Part shown: positions 19,838 to 28,678 of the stretch, piece by piece | How positions within the stretch are numbered: the first letter of the stretch is position 1 | How the letters are laid out: each line of letters begins with the position of its first letter | NCBI RefSeq assembly: GCF_001278055.1 | Contig: NZ_CP010802.1 | Coordinates: 62,001-126,000 of the forward strand | Source: Desulfuromonas soudanensis | GTDB taxonomy: Bacteria; Desulfobacterota; Desulfuromonadia; Desulfuromonadales; WTL | Length of the DNA: 64,000 nucleotides | Reading direction: 5' to 3' | Made by a program: the position numbers and the translations under genes | Notes under the pieces: generated by a model | Databases searched by the model: none | The model's input: only the letters and a program-made list of their open reading frames with translations | Told to the model about the DNA's origin: nothing

Positions 19838-20620
19838 TCAGCCGAAGCGGCCGGTTATGTAGTCCTCGGTCTGCTTGTTTTTCGGCTTCATGAAAATCTT
19901 GTCGGTGAGGCCGTATTCGATGAGGAGCCCCTCGTAGAGAAAGGCGGTGTAGTCCGAGACCCGGGCCGCCTGCTGCATGTTGTGAGTGACGATGATGATG
20001 GTGAAATCCTTGCGCAGCTCGCCGATGAGCTCCTCGACCCGGGCCGTCGACTTGGGATCGAGGGCGCTGCACGGCTCGTCCATGAGGATGACTTCGGGAT
20101 TGACGGCGATGGCCCGGGCGATGCAGAGGCGCTGCATCTGGCCGCCGGAGAAGCCGAGGGCCGAATCGTGGAGCCGGTCCTTGACTTCGTCCCAGAGGGC
20201 CGCCCCCTTCAGACTTTTTTCCACCGTCTCGTCGAGGAGCGCCCGGTCCTTGACTCCGGCGATGCGAAGACCGTAGATGACGTTTTCGTAGATCGACTTG
20301 GGAAAGGGGTTGGATTTCTGAAAAACCATGCCGACCCGGCGGCGCAGTTCGATGACGTCCATCGCCGAGGAATGGATGTCCGTGCCGTTGAGGCGAATGG
20401 AGCCGACGACCCGGGAACCGTCGACGAGGTCGTTCATCCGGTTCAGGCAGCGCAAAAAGGTCGACTTGCCGCACCCCGAAGGGCCGATGAGGGCGGTGAC
20501 CTGGCGCCGGGGAAAATCGATGTTGAGATTGTGCAGGGCCTCGGAGGCTCCGTAGTAGAAACGGAGATTTTTGACCTCGACGATGGGATCCTTGATGGAG
20601 AGGGTGGTGGCGTTGTTCAT
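19838..20620 (-). CDS. pstB: PstB, phosphate ABC transporter ATPase
   Basis: A 260-residue ATPase that drives high-affinity phosphate import through PstA/PstC at the inner membrane. Motifs: Walker [10 protein letters not shown] (about residues 46-54), Q-loop, signature FSGGQMQR (where most relatives have LSGGQQQR), Walker [13 protein letters not shown] and the H-loop Thr-His. Start ATG 20620. Between pstA (57 nt) and phoU (28 nt), in the usual order. Confidence 0.97.
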   Translation of the reverse strand: MNNATTLSIKDPIVEVKNLRFYYGASEALHNLNIDFPRRQVTALIGPSGCGKSTFLRCLNRMNDLVDGSRVVGSIRLNGTDIHSSAMDVIELRRRVGMVFQKSNPFPKSIYENVIYGLRIAGVKDRALLDETVEKSLKGAALWDEVKDRLHDSALGFSGGQMQRLCIARAIAVNPEVILMDEPCSALDPKSTARVEELIGELRKDFTIIIVTHNMQQAARVSDYTAFLYEGLLIEYGLTDKIFMKPKNKQTEDYITGRFG

Positions 20621-20677
20621 GCGTGCATCCTTTATTGATTCAAATGGTTCAGCAAAACCAAAGGCTTGCCCTTATGG

Positions 20678-22276
20678 CTAAAACGTTCCGTAGGTGTAGC
20701 GTTTTTTCATCCTGTTGCGCAGGACGATGGCGACGCTGCTCATCCCGAGAACGATCAGCACCAGGAGCAAGGTGGTGACGAAGACCATCGGCCGCGCCGC
20801 CTCGGCGTTGGGGGACTGGAAGGCGATGTCGTAGATGTGAAAGCCGAGGTGCATGAACTTGCGGTCGAGGTGCAGGAAGGGGAACTGGCCGTCGAGGGGG
20901 AGGGCCGGGGCCAGCTTGACGACGCCGGTGATCATCAGGGGCGCCACCTCGCCGGCGGCCCGGGCCATGGCCAGAATCAGTCCCGTCATGATCCCCGGCG
21001 AGGCCATGGGGAGTAGGGTGCGGGTCAGGGTCTGGAACTTGGTCGCTCCCAGGGCCAGGGATCCCTCGCGAACCCCGGCGGGAATCGCCCCCAGGGCCTC
21101 CTCGGTGGCGACGATCACCACCGGGACGGTGAGGAGGGCCAGGGTCAGGCTGGCCCAGAGGATCCCGCCGGTGCCGAAGGTCGGCGCCGGGAGGCGCTCG
21201 GGGAAAAACATCTGATCGATGGAGGCGCCGATGCCGTAGATGAAGAAGGCGAGTCCGAAGATCCCGTAAACGATAGAGGGGATTCCGGCGAGATTGTTGA
21301 CGGCGATACGCACCAGGCGCACCACCATTCCCTCCCGGGCATACTCGCGGAGGTAGACGGCGGCCATCACCCCGAGGGGAAAGGTCACCAGGCTCATGAG
21401 GAAGATCAGCATGACGGTGCCGAAGATCGCCGGGAAGAGTCCCCCTTCGGTGTTCGATTCCCGGGGCTCCCCGAGGAGGAGCTCCTTGAGCTTGGAGAGA
21501 TAAAAGAGGACCTTCTCGAGTCCCGTCATGGCATTGGGGCGGTAGGCTCGCACGATGGTGGACAGGGGGATGACTTTCTCGACGCCGGAGGCATCGGCGA
21601 CCGTCGCCGTGTATCCCTGCAAATCGGCGTACATCTCCTCCTGCCGCGCCAGGTCCTCTTCATAGACGGCGCGCAGTGCCGCCGCCTGTGCTTCCAGTTC
21701 CTGCAGGGCCGGGGCATCGGGACGTTCGCCGCGATGGATCCGGTCGCGTCGCTGCGTTGTGAGATCGACTATGCGGCTGTTGAGGTCGGAGAGTTCGTCG
21801 CCGACCTCTTCGATTTCGGCCTGCCGCCGTTCGGTGATCTTTCTCAGGGTGGCCAGGCGCGTGGCCGGGTCACCGTCAGAAACCGCCGCCGTCGGCCCGC
21901 TCGCATCCAGCAGGGTTCCGTAGAAATTACCGTTTTCCTGGCGCTCGAGGACCAGGGCGTCCCGGGGATGGTCGAGGGAGACGATGGCCGAAGCGTCGAT
22001 CCAGCGGAAATCGAGGCCGTAGAGATCGCGGTTGCCGATCTTGAACTGCAGACGCTCACCGCTGTCTTCGGGGATCGGCTCGCGACCGACAATCTCCCCC
22101 ATGACCCTGGAGCCGTCGGCAAGGGTCGCACTGGCGACCGGCGACGGCCAGAAGACGCCGAGGCCGTTGACCAGAACCACGATCACCAGGGTGGCGGCGA
22201 TCAGCAGAGTCAGGGTCAGGGCCGCCGCCGTCCCCCAGACCAGGGGTTCTCCTTCACGCCAGAATTTTCTGCTCAT
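20678..22276 (-). CDS. pstA: PstA, phosphate ABC transporter permease with long periplasmic/coiled-coil insertion
   Basis: Inner-membrane permease, 532 residues compared with about 290 in Escherichia coli. After a first membrane helix (about 13-37) comes a long non-membrane region (about 38-280) with a strongly charged coiled coil near residues 140-215 (KITERRQAEIEEVGDELSDL and onward). The standard five-helix permease domain follows, with the EAA-type loop EGSLALGATKFQTLTRTLLP. This enlarged form belongs with the enlarged PstC next door. The insertion probably lies outside the inner membrane; its role is unknown. Confidence 0.93.
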   Translation of the reverse strand: MSRKFWREGEPLVWGTAAALTLTLLIAATLVIVVLVNGLGVFWPSPVASATLADGSRVMGEIVGREPIPEDSGERLQFKIGNRDLYGLDFRWIDASAIVSLDHPRDALVLERQENGNFYGTLLDASGPTAAVSDGDPATRLATLRKITERRQAEIEEVGDELSDLNSRIVDLTTQRRDRIHRGERPDAPALQELEAQAAALRAVYEEDLARQEEMYADLQGYTATVADASGVEKVIPLSTIVRAYRPNAMTGLEKVLFYLSKLKELLLGEPRESNTEGGLFPAIFGTVMLIFLMSLVTFPLGVMAAVYLREYAREGMVVRLVRIAVNNLAGIPSIVYGIFGLAFFIYGIGASIDQMFFPERLPAPTFGTGGILWASLTLALLTVPVVIVATEEALGAIPAGVREGSLALGATKFQTLTRTLLPMASPGIMTGLILAMARAAGEVAPLMITGVVKLAPALPLDGQFPFLHLDRKFMHLGFHIYDIAFQSPNAEAARPMVFVTTLLLVLIVLGMSSVAIVLRNRMKKRYTYGTF

Positions 22277-22362
22277 CGTCGGTCAGACCTTTTGGGTTGG
22301 TGAATAGTCAGCCGCGAGTTCCGGGGCCGACTGGATGTTGAATGTTTGCACCGAAGCAAAGG

Positions 22363-22455
22363 CTTCAACGCAGAGGCGCTGAGGAAATCAGAAAAACACA
22401 GGAATTAGGGTTTTTTGTTCTCTCCGCCTCTCCAGTCTTTGCGACTCTCCGTTGA
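22363..22455. repeat. Imperfect inverted repeat in the pstC-pstA gap
   Basis: TTCAACGCAGAGGCGCTGAGG (first 20 bases from 22363) pairs with CTCCGCCTCTCC...GCGACTCTCCGTTGAA (22421-22455). It belongs to the same style of intergenic hairpin repeat as the pair at 59029-59205. In the transcript it would form a long hairpin between pstC and pstA. Confidence 0.55.
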
Positions 22456-22511
22456 AAACGGCTTTTGATGAAAACGCCCTGTTCCATTTTGCTCCCCTTG
22501 TGGGGTGATTG

Positions 22512-24737
22512 TCAGAAGCGTCCGTACTTGGCGCGCAGCCGCTGGCGGACGATCTCGGCCACGGTGTTGAGAAAAAAGGTCAGGGCAAAGAGGATCACCG
22601 CCGAGAGGAAGAGGACCCGGAAGAGGGACCCTCCCACCGGCGCCTCGGGGATTTCCACGGCGATGTTGGCCGACAGGGGTCGCATGCCGTTAAAGAGGCT
22701 CCAGTCGATGATCGGCGTGTTGCCGGTGGCCATCAGAACAATCATCGTCTCGCCGATGGCGCGGCCGAGGCCGATCATGATCCCTGCGAAAATCCCCGGG
22801 CTGGCCGAGGGGAGGATCACCCGCCACACCGTCTGCCAGCGGCTGGCCCCGAGAGCCAGGGAGGCCGCCTTGAGGCTCGCAGGAACGTTGGAGAGGGCAT
22901 CTTCGGCAATGGTGAAGATGATGGGGATGACCGCAAACCCCAGGGCGAAGGCAATGACGATGCTGTTGCGCGGGTCGTACCGCGTCCCCGTCTCGGTGAA
23001 GAGCCAGAGCTTGAAGTCGCCGGCAAAGAGCCACCCCTCGACGATCGGGCCGAGAACCAGGGCTGCGGCCACGGCCAAAACCAGGACCGGGACGAGGGCG
23101 AGAAATTCGTAGCCGCGATCGATCCCCTTGAAGCGGTTGCTGCGGCGCAGCAACTGCCAGGCGAGAAGAGCAAGAACGAAAGTGGTGGGAATAAAGGCCA
23201 GGGAAAGGAAGAGAGCGGGGAGATGTTTCCCGAGCAGGGGGGCAAACCAGAGGGCGGCGAGAAAGCCGATGACCACCGAGGGGATGGCCGCCATGATCTC
23301 CACCGTCGGCTTGATCCATTGGCGCAAGCGCTGCTGGCCGAACTGGCTGGTGTAGACGGCACCGGCAAGGGCCAGGGGGATGGCGAAGAGCATGGCGTAG
23401 AACGTCCCTTTTAGGGTGCCGAAGATCAGGGGCGTCAGGCTCATTTTCGGTTCGAAGTCGTCGCTGCCGGCGGAGGACTGCCAGGCGTAGGCGGGCTCGG
23501 GATAGCTCTCGTACCAGACCTTGCCGAAGAGGGTTTTCCAGCTGATCTCCGGGTGGGGGGCGTCGACGGACCAGAGAAGGGCCCGGCCGTCGGCGGTGAG
23601 GGCGGCGACGGCGTTTCCCCGCGGGGCGAAAACCGCAGATACGACCGGACTCAGCTCATCCAGGGTGAGGAGGTGGCGTTCGCTGGTCATGTGGTCGAGA
23701 TGCAGCACGCCGCCGGCATCCAGGGAGAGGAGGGATTTGTCCCGGGCGGAGGGGTAGATGGCGACAATGGACGAGTCGTGGGGATCGAGGGTATGAATTT
23801 TCCGCAGGACCTTCCCGGTCCCCTCCTCTGCCGGGACGGCAAACCAGGTGCTCATGCCCCCGGCGCTGTCGCCGACGGCCAGGGAGATGTCTCCGTAGAC
23901 CAGGGCGAGGGCGGTGGGGGCCCGGCCGTCGGAAAAGGGCTGCAGGTTGTCGAGGAGGGCCGGCTCGCCGGCACTGGAGAGGTCCCAGCGCAGAAGGTGT
24001 CCCCGGTCGGTACCGGCGTAGAGCGTATGGCCGGCGCGGTCGAGAGCCAGGGGGCCGATGGTCCCGATCTCTCCGAGGTCGGCGGTGTCGAGGGGAAAGG
24101 CGTGTTCTTCGGTTTCTTCGTTGCCGAGGAAGTCGGTGACGGTCAGGTTCTGGCGCACTTCGAGGCGGCCGTCGGCCAGAAGGGTAACCAGGGTCTGCCG
24201 CCCCTCGCCGTCGATCCGCACCAGGGCCCGGCGCGGGGGAGCGGAGATGGCGAAGGTGGCGAGACGTTCCAGGGTGCGGTCGAAGGAGCGCTGGCCGCCG
24301 GCGTCGAAGCGGGGGTGAATCTGCAGCTGGTCCCGGGTCACCGAGCCGTCGCTCCACAAAAGATCGAAGGTCTGGGCGTCGCTGGCCTCCGCCGAGATGA
24401 CCGTCGCCCCCGGGGAAGGGGGCTGGATCTGCAGTTCCTCGATGAGAACCCCCCGGCGCGGATCCCAGAGTTTCAGGGTCCCCGGGCGGGTGAGGAGGAA
24501 GGCGGCTTCGAGGTATTCGTCGATTCCCAGGGCTAGCACCTCGTTTCGGAGATCGGCGGAAAGGGTGCTGTGGCCGAGAACTCCGGACTGGGGGGAGGCA
24601 AAGAGGGGGAGGGTCACTCGGGTGATCAGAAAGAGAATCAGCAGAACGCTGGCGATGATCGTCAGTCCGCCGGCGGTGATCACCCAGCGGGCGATGCGAT
24701 CATGGCGCTTGATTTTCTTCAGGACGTGGCGTTCCAT
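22512..24737 (-). CDS. pstC: PstC, phosphate ABC transporter permease with large extracytoplasmic domain
   Basis: A 741-residue permease, more than twice the E. coli length. After helix 1 (about 18-42) lies a region of some 390 residues that looks like a WD/beta-propeller: repeated units with ...LKLWDPRRG, ...LLRWDL and ...ALLWSVD every 50-60 residues. The conserved permease domain (about 440-735) has several helices and the loop KAASLALGASRWQTVWRVILP. Similar giant PstC proteins are known in pseudomonads. The propeller could bind the substrate-binding protein or sense the periplasm; that is inference. A 235-nt gap with a hairpin repeat separates it from pstA. Confidence 0.93.
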   Translation of the reverse strand: MERHVLKKIKRHDRIARWVITAGGLTIIASVLLILFLITRVTLPLFASPQSGVLGHSTLSADLRNEVLALGIDEYLEAAFLLTRPGTLKLWDPRRGVLIEELQIQPPSPGATVISAEASDAQTFDLLWSDGSVTRDQLQIHPRFDAGGQRSFDRTLERLATFAISAPPRRALVRIDGEGRQTLVTLLADGRLEVRQNLTVTDFLGNEETEEHAFPLDTADLGEIGTIGPLALDRAGHTLYAGTDRGHLLRWDLSSAGEPALLDNLQPFSDGRAPTALALVYGDISLAVGDSAGGMSTWFAVPAEEGTGKVLRKIHTLDPHDSSIVAIYPSARDKSLLSLDAGGVLHLDHMTSERHLLTLDELSPVVSAVFAPRGNAVAALTADGRALLWSVDAPHPEISWKTLFGKVWYESYPEPAYAWQSSAGSDDFEPKMSLTPLIFGTLKGTFYAMLFAIPLALAGAVYTSQFGQQRLRQWIKPTVEIMAAIPSVVIGFLAALWFAPLLGKHLPALFLSLAFIPTTFVLALLAWQLLRRSNRFKGIDRGYEFLALVPVLVLAVAAALVLGPIVEGWLFAGDFKLWLFTETGTRYDPRNSIVIAFALGFAVIPIIFTIAEDALSNVPASLKAASLALGASRWQTVWRVILPSASPGIFAGIMIGLGRAIGETMIVLMATGNTPIIDWSLFNGMRPLSANIAVEIPEAPVGGSLFRVLFLSAVILFALTFFLNTVAEIVRQRLRAKYGRF

Positions 24738-24763
24738 GGCGGACTTTCCCTGGGAGGTGAAAA

Positions 24764-24840
24764 CGGCAGGGTCCCGGACCCGGGGGACGAACCCCGGACC
24801 GGGACATGTCTGTCAACCTGCCGTCGGATTGCTCCGATGG
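24764..24840 (-). promoter_or_regulatory. Stacked hairpins between pstS and pstC
   Basis: Directly after the pstS stop there is a stem CGTCGGA/TCCGATG (24822-24839), then a nested structure with outer arms CGGCAGG/CCTGCCG (24764-24770 and 24817-24823) and a GC inner stem GTCCCGG/CCGGGAC (24771-24777 and 24799-24805). No T tract follows on the minus strand. Such structures usually protect the upstream mRNA and lower readthrough, which would give more PstS than permease. Confidence 0.55.
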
Positions 24841-24847
24841 CGGGGGA

Positions 24848-25837
24848 TTATTTTATTGTCGCAAGCGACTTGGCGGCGACTTTGGCCGGCAGCGGCAAAT
24901 AACCGTCCTTGACGACGATCTCCTGTCCCTCCCGGGAGAGGACGTATTTGAGGAACTCTTCGGTGAGGGTCGGTAGCTTTTCGCTGGGCGCCTTGGCGAC
25001 GTAGATGAAGAGCATCCGGCCCAGGGGGTATTTGCCGTCGAGAACGTTTTCGTAGCTCGGCTCATAGGCCTTTTCGCCGTCCTTCTTGGCCAGGGCGATG
25101 GCCTTGACGCCGGAGGTGCGGTAGCCGATCCCCGAGTAGCCGATCCCCGTCTTGTCTTCGGTGATGGCCTGGACGACGGCCGAGGAGCCGGGCTGCTCCT
25201 TGACGGTGTCCTTGAAGTCCCCCTTGAACAGGGCGTGGTCCTTGAAGTAACCGTAGGTGCCGGAGGCCGAATTGCGCCCGTAGAGGCTGATCGGTTTTCC
25301 CGCATAGGCCCCTTTAAGGCCGACCTCGTCCCAGGTGGAAATTTCGGCGCTCCCCCCCTTGCGGGTCTTGGAGAAGATGGCGTCCAGCTGGGGAAGGGAG
25401 AGGGAGGCGAGGGGGTTGTCCTTGTTGACGAAGACCCCCAGGGAGTCGAGGGCGACGCCGATGGCCGTCGGCTTGTAGCCGAACCTGGTCTCGAAAGCCT
25501 CGAGTTCTTCTTTTTTCATCGGCCGCGACATCGGGGCGAGCTGGGCGGTTCCGGAGATCAGGGCCGGAGGGGCCGTCCCCGAACCCTTTCCTTCGATCTG
25601 GATGTTGACGCTCGGGTATTTTTTGCGGAACCCTTCGGCCCAGTAGGTCATCAGGTTGTTGAGGGTGTCGGAGCCGATGCTGTTGAGATTGCCGTTGACC
25701 CCCTGTACCCGGGCATAGGTGGCCAGGGCCGGGTCGACGGCGATTTGCTCGGCCCGCGACAGCGAGGCGGTGGTCAGCAGCAGGGCGGCGGTGACCATCA
25801 GCGCGCCCCAGAAACTTTTTGTACCCTTGTTCGTCAT
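24848..25837 (-). CDS. pstS: PstS, periplasmic phosphate-binding protein
   Basis: A 329-residue periplasmic solute-binding protein that hands phosphate to PstC/PstA. Residues 1-29 form a signal peptide (basic MTNKGTK, hydrophobic core ALMVTAALLLTTASL, likely cut after SRA). Phosphate-binding loops are recognisable as GSDTLNNL, GKGSGTAPPALISGTAQLAPMSRPM and GRNSASGTYGYF. The start at 25837 follows GGGAGAAGG; an upstream in-frame ATG lies in the promoter. First gene of pstSCAB-phoU. Confidence 0.95.
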   Translation of the reverse strand: MTNKGTKSFWGALMVTAALLLTTASLSRAEQIAVDPALATYARVQGVNGNLNSIGSDTLNNLMTYWAEGFRKKYPSVNIQIEGKGSGTAPPALISGTAQLAPMSRPMKKEELEAFETRFGYKPTAIGVALDSLGVFVNKDNPLASLSLPQLDAIFSKTRKGGSAEISTWDEVGLKGAYAGKPISLYGRNSASGTYGYFKDHALFKGDFKDTVKEQPGSSAVVQAITEDKTGIGYSGIGYRTSGVKAIALAKKDGEKAYEPSYENVLDGKYPLGRMLFIYVAKAPSEKLPTLTEEFLKYVLSREGQEIVVKDGYLPLPAKVAAKSLATIK

Positions 25838-25880
25838 GAGCCTTCTCCCTTGTCTCGTCGTTGTCGTCAGTTGATGACGT

Positions 25881-25924
25881 GTATTATCCCCTCTCATGTT
25901 AGGAGGACGTTAGGGAAGGGTGAG
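25881..25924 (-). promoter_or_regulatory. Pho-box-like promoter of pstS
   Basis: Three heptamers, GGGTGAG (25918-25924), ACGTTAG (25907-25913) and ATGTTAG (25896-25902) as written on the plus strand, repeat at exact 11-base intervals. This is the geometry of PhoB sites. On the minus strand a GATAAT -10 (25888-25883) follows about 8 bases after the last heptamer, where a PhoB-activated promoter would have it. Confidence 0.6.
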
Positions 25925-26052
25925 AAGTCTGCAAAAAGACGGGGCCGGCTCATTTTTTTCGGTGCGAAGAAGGCGTTGCAGGATTATAGACGAAAAGGAG
26001 GGTGGAGCATCCCTCGGGACGAAGGAAGACGTTCGGGAGAAGGGAAAAGGCC

Positions 26053-26601
26053 CTAGCGCGCGTCTTCGCCGCAGAGCTTGAGCAGCGGAGTCTCGATGGA
26101 TGTCGTGCCGCTGTTGAGGTAGAGGGTCCCCTCGGTGATGGTCAGGGTCCACTGGAAGGAGCGCCCGAGGCCGGTCACCAGCTCCTGAAGGAATTCCTGC
26201 TCGAGGGCGTAGACGGAGAGGTTCTTCATCCGCCCCAGGGCCGGGAGGTGGGCGCTTTCCCAGCGCCAGCGATTGGGGCCGCAGGCCAGGAGGATGACCC
26301 GGCCGGCATGGCGGCTCGCCTTGATCAGCCGCTCGGGGTCGGGGAGACCGACCTCGATCCACAGGGCGATGCGGCCGTCGGGCTCCTTGGCCCAGAGGTC
26401 GGGTTCGGCGCCGGCGGAGACCCCCTTGGTGAAGGTGAGTTCGTCGCTGTGGAAGAGGGCAAAGGCCAGGAGGCGCGCCACCAGGCGCTCGGCGGTTTCC
26501 GAGGGGTGACGGGCGAGAGTGGCGGAGAGGTCGACGTAATGGTTGCGGTCGAGGTCGGAGAGCTGGACGGAGGCGCGGTAAACGGTTGCCGGCTGGGCCA
26601 T
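26053..26601 (-). CDS. YaeQ family protein
   Basis: A 182-residue cytoplasmic protein of the YaeQ family, which has a PD-(D/E)xK nuclease-like fold and no settled function. Family blocks: YRASVQLSDLDRNHY near the start, LTFTKGVSAGAEPDLW with a conserved Asp, and LWIEVGLPDPERL with a conserved Glu, plus lysine in the next strand. The start at 26601 has AAGGA upstream. A neighbouring small gene lies 78 nt upstream on the same strand. Confidence 0.93.
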   Translation of the reverse strand: MAQPATVYRASVQLSDLDRNHYVDLSATLARHPSETAERLVARLLAFALFHSDELTFTKGVSAGAEPDLWAKEPDGRIALWIEVGLPDPERLIKASRHAGRVILLACGPNRWRWESAHLPALGRMKNLSVYALEQEFLQELVTGLGRSFQWTLTITEGTLYLNSGTTSIETPLLKLCGEDAR

Positions 26602-26679
26602 GGGCGATGTTCCTTTGCTTGGGGATCGAAGGAGCATAGCCTCTGTGCCCCGGAAAGACCACAGGAAAAGCTGAGGCTC

Positions 26680-27039
26680 CTAACCTGCGCCGGGGAGGGC
26701 GTCGGCGAGGTAGGCACGGGCTTTTTCCCCGAGGCTCTCGACGTCGACCTCGAAGGTCACCGCCGGGCGCGCCGGGTCGCCGTCACGATAGCCGAGGGTG
26801 GCGATGCAGCGCCATCCCTTGCCGTAGAGGAGTTCATGGGGCGGCATCTCCTGCCAGTGTGCGGGGCGCTCACCCTTCTCGAGAAAGTTGACGACCTCCA
26901 GCTGAAAAGGGCTGCCGGCGGTTCCGACGTTGCGGTAGACCCGTTCGTCCGGGAGGCGGATGGCCAGGTCGGCAAACTGGTCTTCGTAGAGCTCGGCGTT
27001 GACGTTCAGGGAAAAATGCGGCTTCTTCTCGGTTCCCAT
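26680..27039 (-). CDS. Uncharacterised 119-residue protein
   Basis: I do not recognise a family. The protein is soluble, mixed alpha/beta in appearance, without signal peptide or membrane helix. A run LNVNAELYEDQFADLAIRLP is followed by ATLGYRDGDPARPAVTFEVDVESLGEKA. The start at 27039 has a clear AGGAGAG ribosome site, and codon use is like the neighbours, so it is a real gene. Possible cotranscription with the downstream YaeQ gene is the only context clue. Confidence 0.65.
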   Translation of the reverse strand: MGTEKKPHFSLNVNAELYEDQFADLAIRLPDERVYRNVGTAGSPFQLEVVNFLEKGERPAHWQEMPPHELLYGKGWRCIATLGYRDGDPARPAVTFEVDVESLGEKARAYLADALPGAG

Positions 27040-27219
27040 GGCGCTCTCCTGTCCTCGGGGTCCTTTGGTTTTTCCAGCTCTCAACTGAAGATTAGCAGAG
27101 AACCGCGGGGGGGCAAGGGAGGGATTTGACACCCCCCCGGACGGTGATACCGTTTTCCAAGAAGTAGGTTGCCGGCTATTGCCGATCGGTGTGTTCCCCT
27201 GATGGAAAGGAGATAAAAT

Positions 27220-27681
27220 ATGTTGGGCAAACTGATGAATACCGGAGAAGGGACGGCACCCCTGGTTTTGCGGGTAATGCTCGGGCTGGTCTTTTTCCCC
27301 CACGGCGCCCAAAAGGTTCTCGGGTGGTTCGGAGGGCACGGACTCTCCGGAACCCTCGACTTTTTCACCCAGACGATGGGCGTCCCGCTGATCCTGGCCC
27401 TGCTGGTCATCGCCGCCGAGTTTCTCGGGGCCCTGGGGCTGATCGTCGGTCTCCTCACGCGGGTCGCCGCCTTCGGGATCGGCTGCGTGATGCTCGGCGC
27501 CATCGCCCTGGTCCACTGGCAGAACGGATTTTTCATGAACTGGGGAGGAAAGCAGGGAGGTGAAGGGTTCGAGTATCACCTTTTGGCCCTCGCCATCTCC
27601 CTGGCACTGATGATCACCGGCGGCGGACGCTTCTCCCTGGATGGTCTCCTCAAGTCCAGGAGCGGGTCGCAGCGCTCATGA
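27220..27681 (+). CDS. DoxX family membrane protein
   Basis: A 153-residue inner-membrane protein with four hydrophobic helices (about residues 13-32, 55-78, 82-102, 120-140) in the DoxX arrangement. Family markers are RVMLGLVFFPHGAQK, the Gly/Phe-rich loop, and HWQNGFFMNWGGKQGGEGFEYH before the last helix. DoxX proteins are linked to quinone or thiosulfate chemistry and oxidative stress in some organisms; the role here is open. AAAGGAG lies 6 bases before the ATG. It stands alone between convergent and divergent genes. Confidence 0.92.
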   Translation: MLGKLMNTGEGTAPLVLRVMLGLVFFPHGAQKVLGWFGGHGLSGTLDFFTQTMGVPLILALLVIAAEFLGALGLIVGLLTRVAAFGIGCVMLGAIALVHWQNGFFMNWGGKQGGEGFEYHLLALAISLALMITGGGRFSLDGLLKSRSGSQRS

Positions 27682-27684
27682 CTT

Positions 27685-27721
27685 GAAGCCACCCGGGGAA
27701 GAGTCTCCTCCGGGTGGCTTC
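27685..27721. terminator. Hairpin terminator after DoxX gene
   Basis: GAAGCCACCCGG and CCGGGTGGCTTC form a perfect 12-bp stem with a 13-nt loop between two convergent genes. A short T run follows on the plus strand only. Confidence 0.7.
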
Positions 27722-27744
27722 GCTTTCAGGGGTGGGAAAGGCGA

Positions 27745-28641
27745 TCATTTCTTCAGGTAGCTTCTGATCCCGGTGGCCAACTCCTGTGGGTTGATGCCAA
27801 GGGATTCGGCCCAGGGGGCGGGGTCGCAGACGTTCCCCTCGAGGAGCATGGTGAGCTGATTGGCGGTGATGGGGAAAAAGGGGAGAGAATCGAGGAGGGA
27901 AACGAGGGGCCTCATCATCCAGAGGGGGTGATGGAGTTTGGGGACCGTCGTCCTTCCGAGGGCCTTGCCGATGAGGTCGAGAATCTCGTCGTAGCTGAGG
28001 CTCTGCGGTCCGCAGCAGTGGAAGGTCCGGCCGACGGTTTCGTCCCGCTCCAGGGCGCCGACGAAGCCGGCCGCCACGTCCTGAACCGCCACCGGCGACA
28101 TGCGGTAGCGCCCGTCGCCGATGACCGGCACCACCGGGAGGGTGCGGATCAGATCGGCGAGCTTGTTGACGAACTGGTCGTCGGGTCCGAAGATCAGCGA
28201 GGGGCGGAAGATGGTCCACTGCAACGACGAGGAGCGAACCTTCTCCTCGGCCCGCCACTTGCTGCGGTGATAGTCGGTTTCGGCGTCGGGGCGGGCGCCG
28301 TTGGCGCTCATCTGCAGATAGCGCCGCACCCCCTGGGCCTCGGCCGCCGCAACCAGGTTTCCCGTCGCCCCGGGGTGGAGTTTGTCGAAGGTCACCCCCT
28401 GGAGGGGGACCTCGCGGATGATCCCCACCAGATGAATCACCGCCTGGCACCCCTCGAGGGTGCCGTCCAGGGACGAGGGGTCGGTGGCGTCGCCGTAGCG
28501 GACCTCGATCCCTTCTTCAGCCGGCAGCTTCCCCTCCGATCCCCGCCGCACCAGGCAGCGGGCAAGGTGTCCTGCGGCCCGGAGTTGTTTGAGAACCTCC
28601 CCTCCGACAAATCCGGTGGCACCGGTCAAAAATACCCTCAT
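27745..28641 (-). CDS. NAD(P)-binding epimerase-like protein (complex I NDUFA9-like)
   Basis: A 298-residue extended short-chain dehydrogenase-like protein. The N-terminal Rossmann motif TGATGFVG (residues 7-14) binds NAD(P). The catalytic Ser-Tyr-Lys is altered: SANGARPDAETDYHRSKWRAEE retains Y and K as YHRSK. The C-terminal half has FRPSLIFGPDDQF and PVIGDGRYRMSPVAVQDVA, typical of NDUFA9-like or NmrA-like proteins. Role uncertain: quinone biosynthesis, complex I assembly or redox sensing have been suggested for relatives. It starts 37 nt after rtcB on the same strand. Confidence 0.85.
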   Translation of the reverse strand: MRVFLTGATGFVGGEVLKQLRAAGHLARCLVRRGSEGKLPAEEGIEVRYGDATDPSSLDGTLEGCQAVIHLVGIIREVPLQGVTFDKLHPGATGNLVAAAEAQGVRRYLQMSANGARPDAETDYHRSKWRAEEKVRSSSLQWTIFRPSLIFGPDDQFVNKLADLIRTLPVVPVIGDGRYRMSPVAVQDVAAGFVGALERDETVGRTFHCCGPQSLSYDEILDLIGKALGRTTVPKLHHPLWMMRPLVSLLDSLPFFPITANQLTMLLEGNVCDPAPWAESLGINPQELATGIRSYLKK

Positions 28642-28678
28642 AAAATCTCCTTTTTCAGGCAAGGCCTCACCGTCGTTT

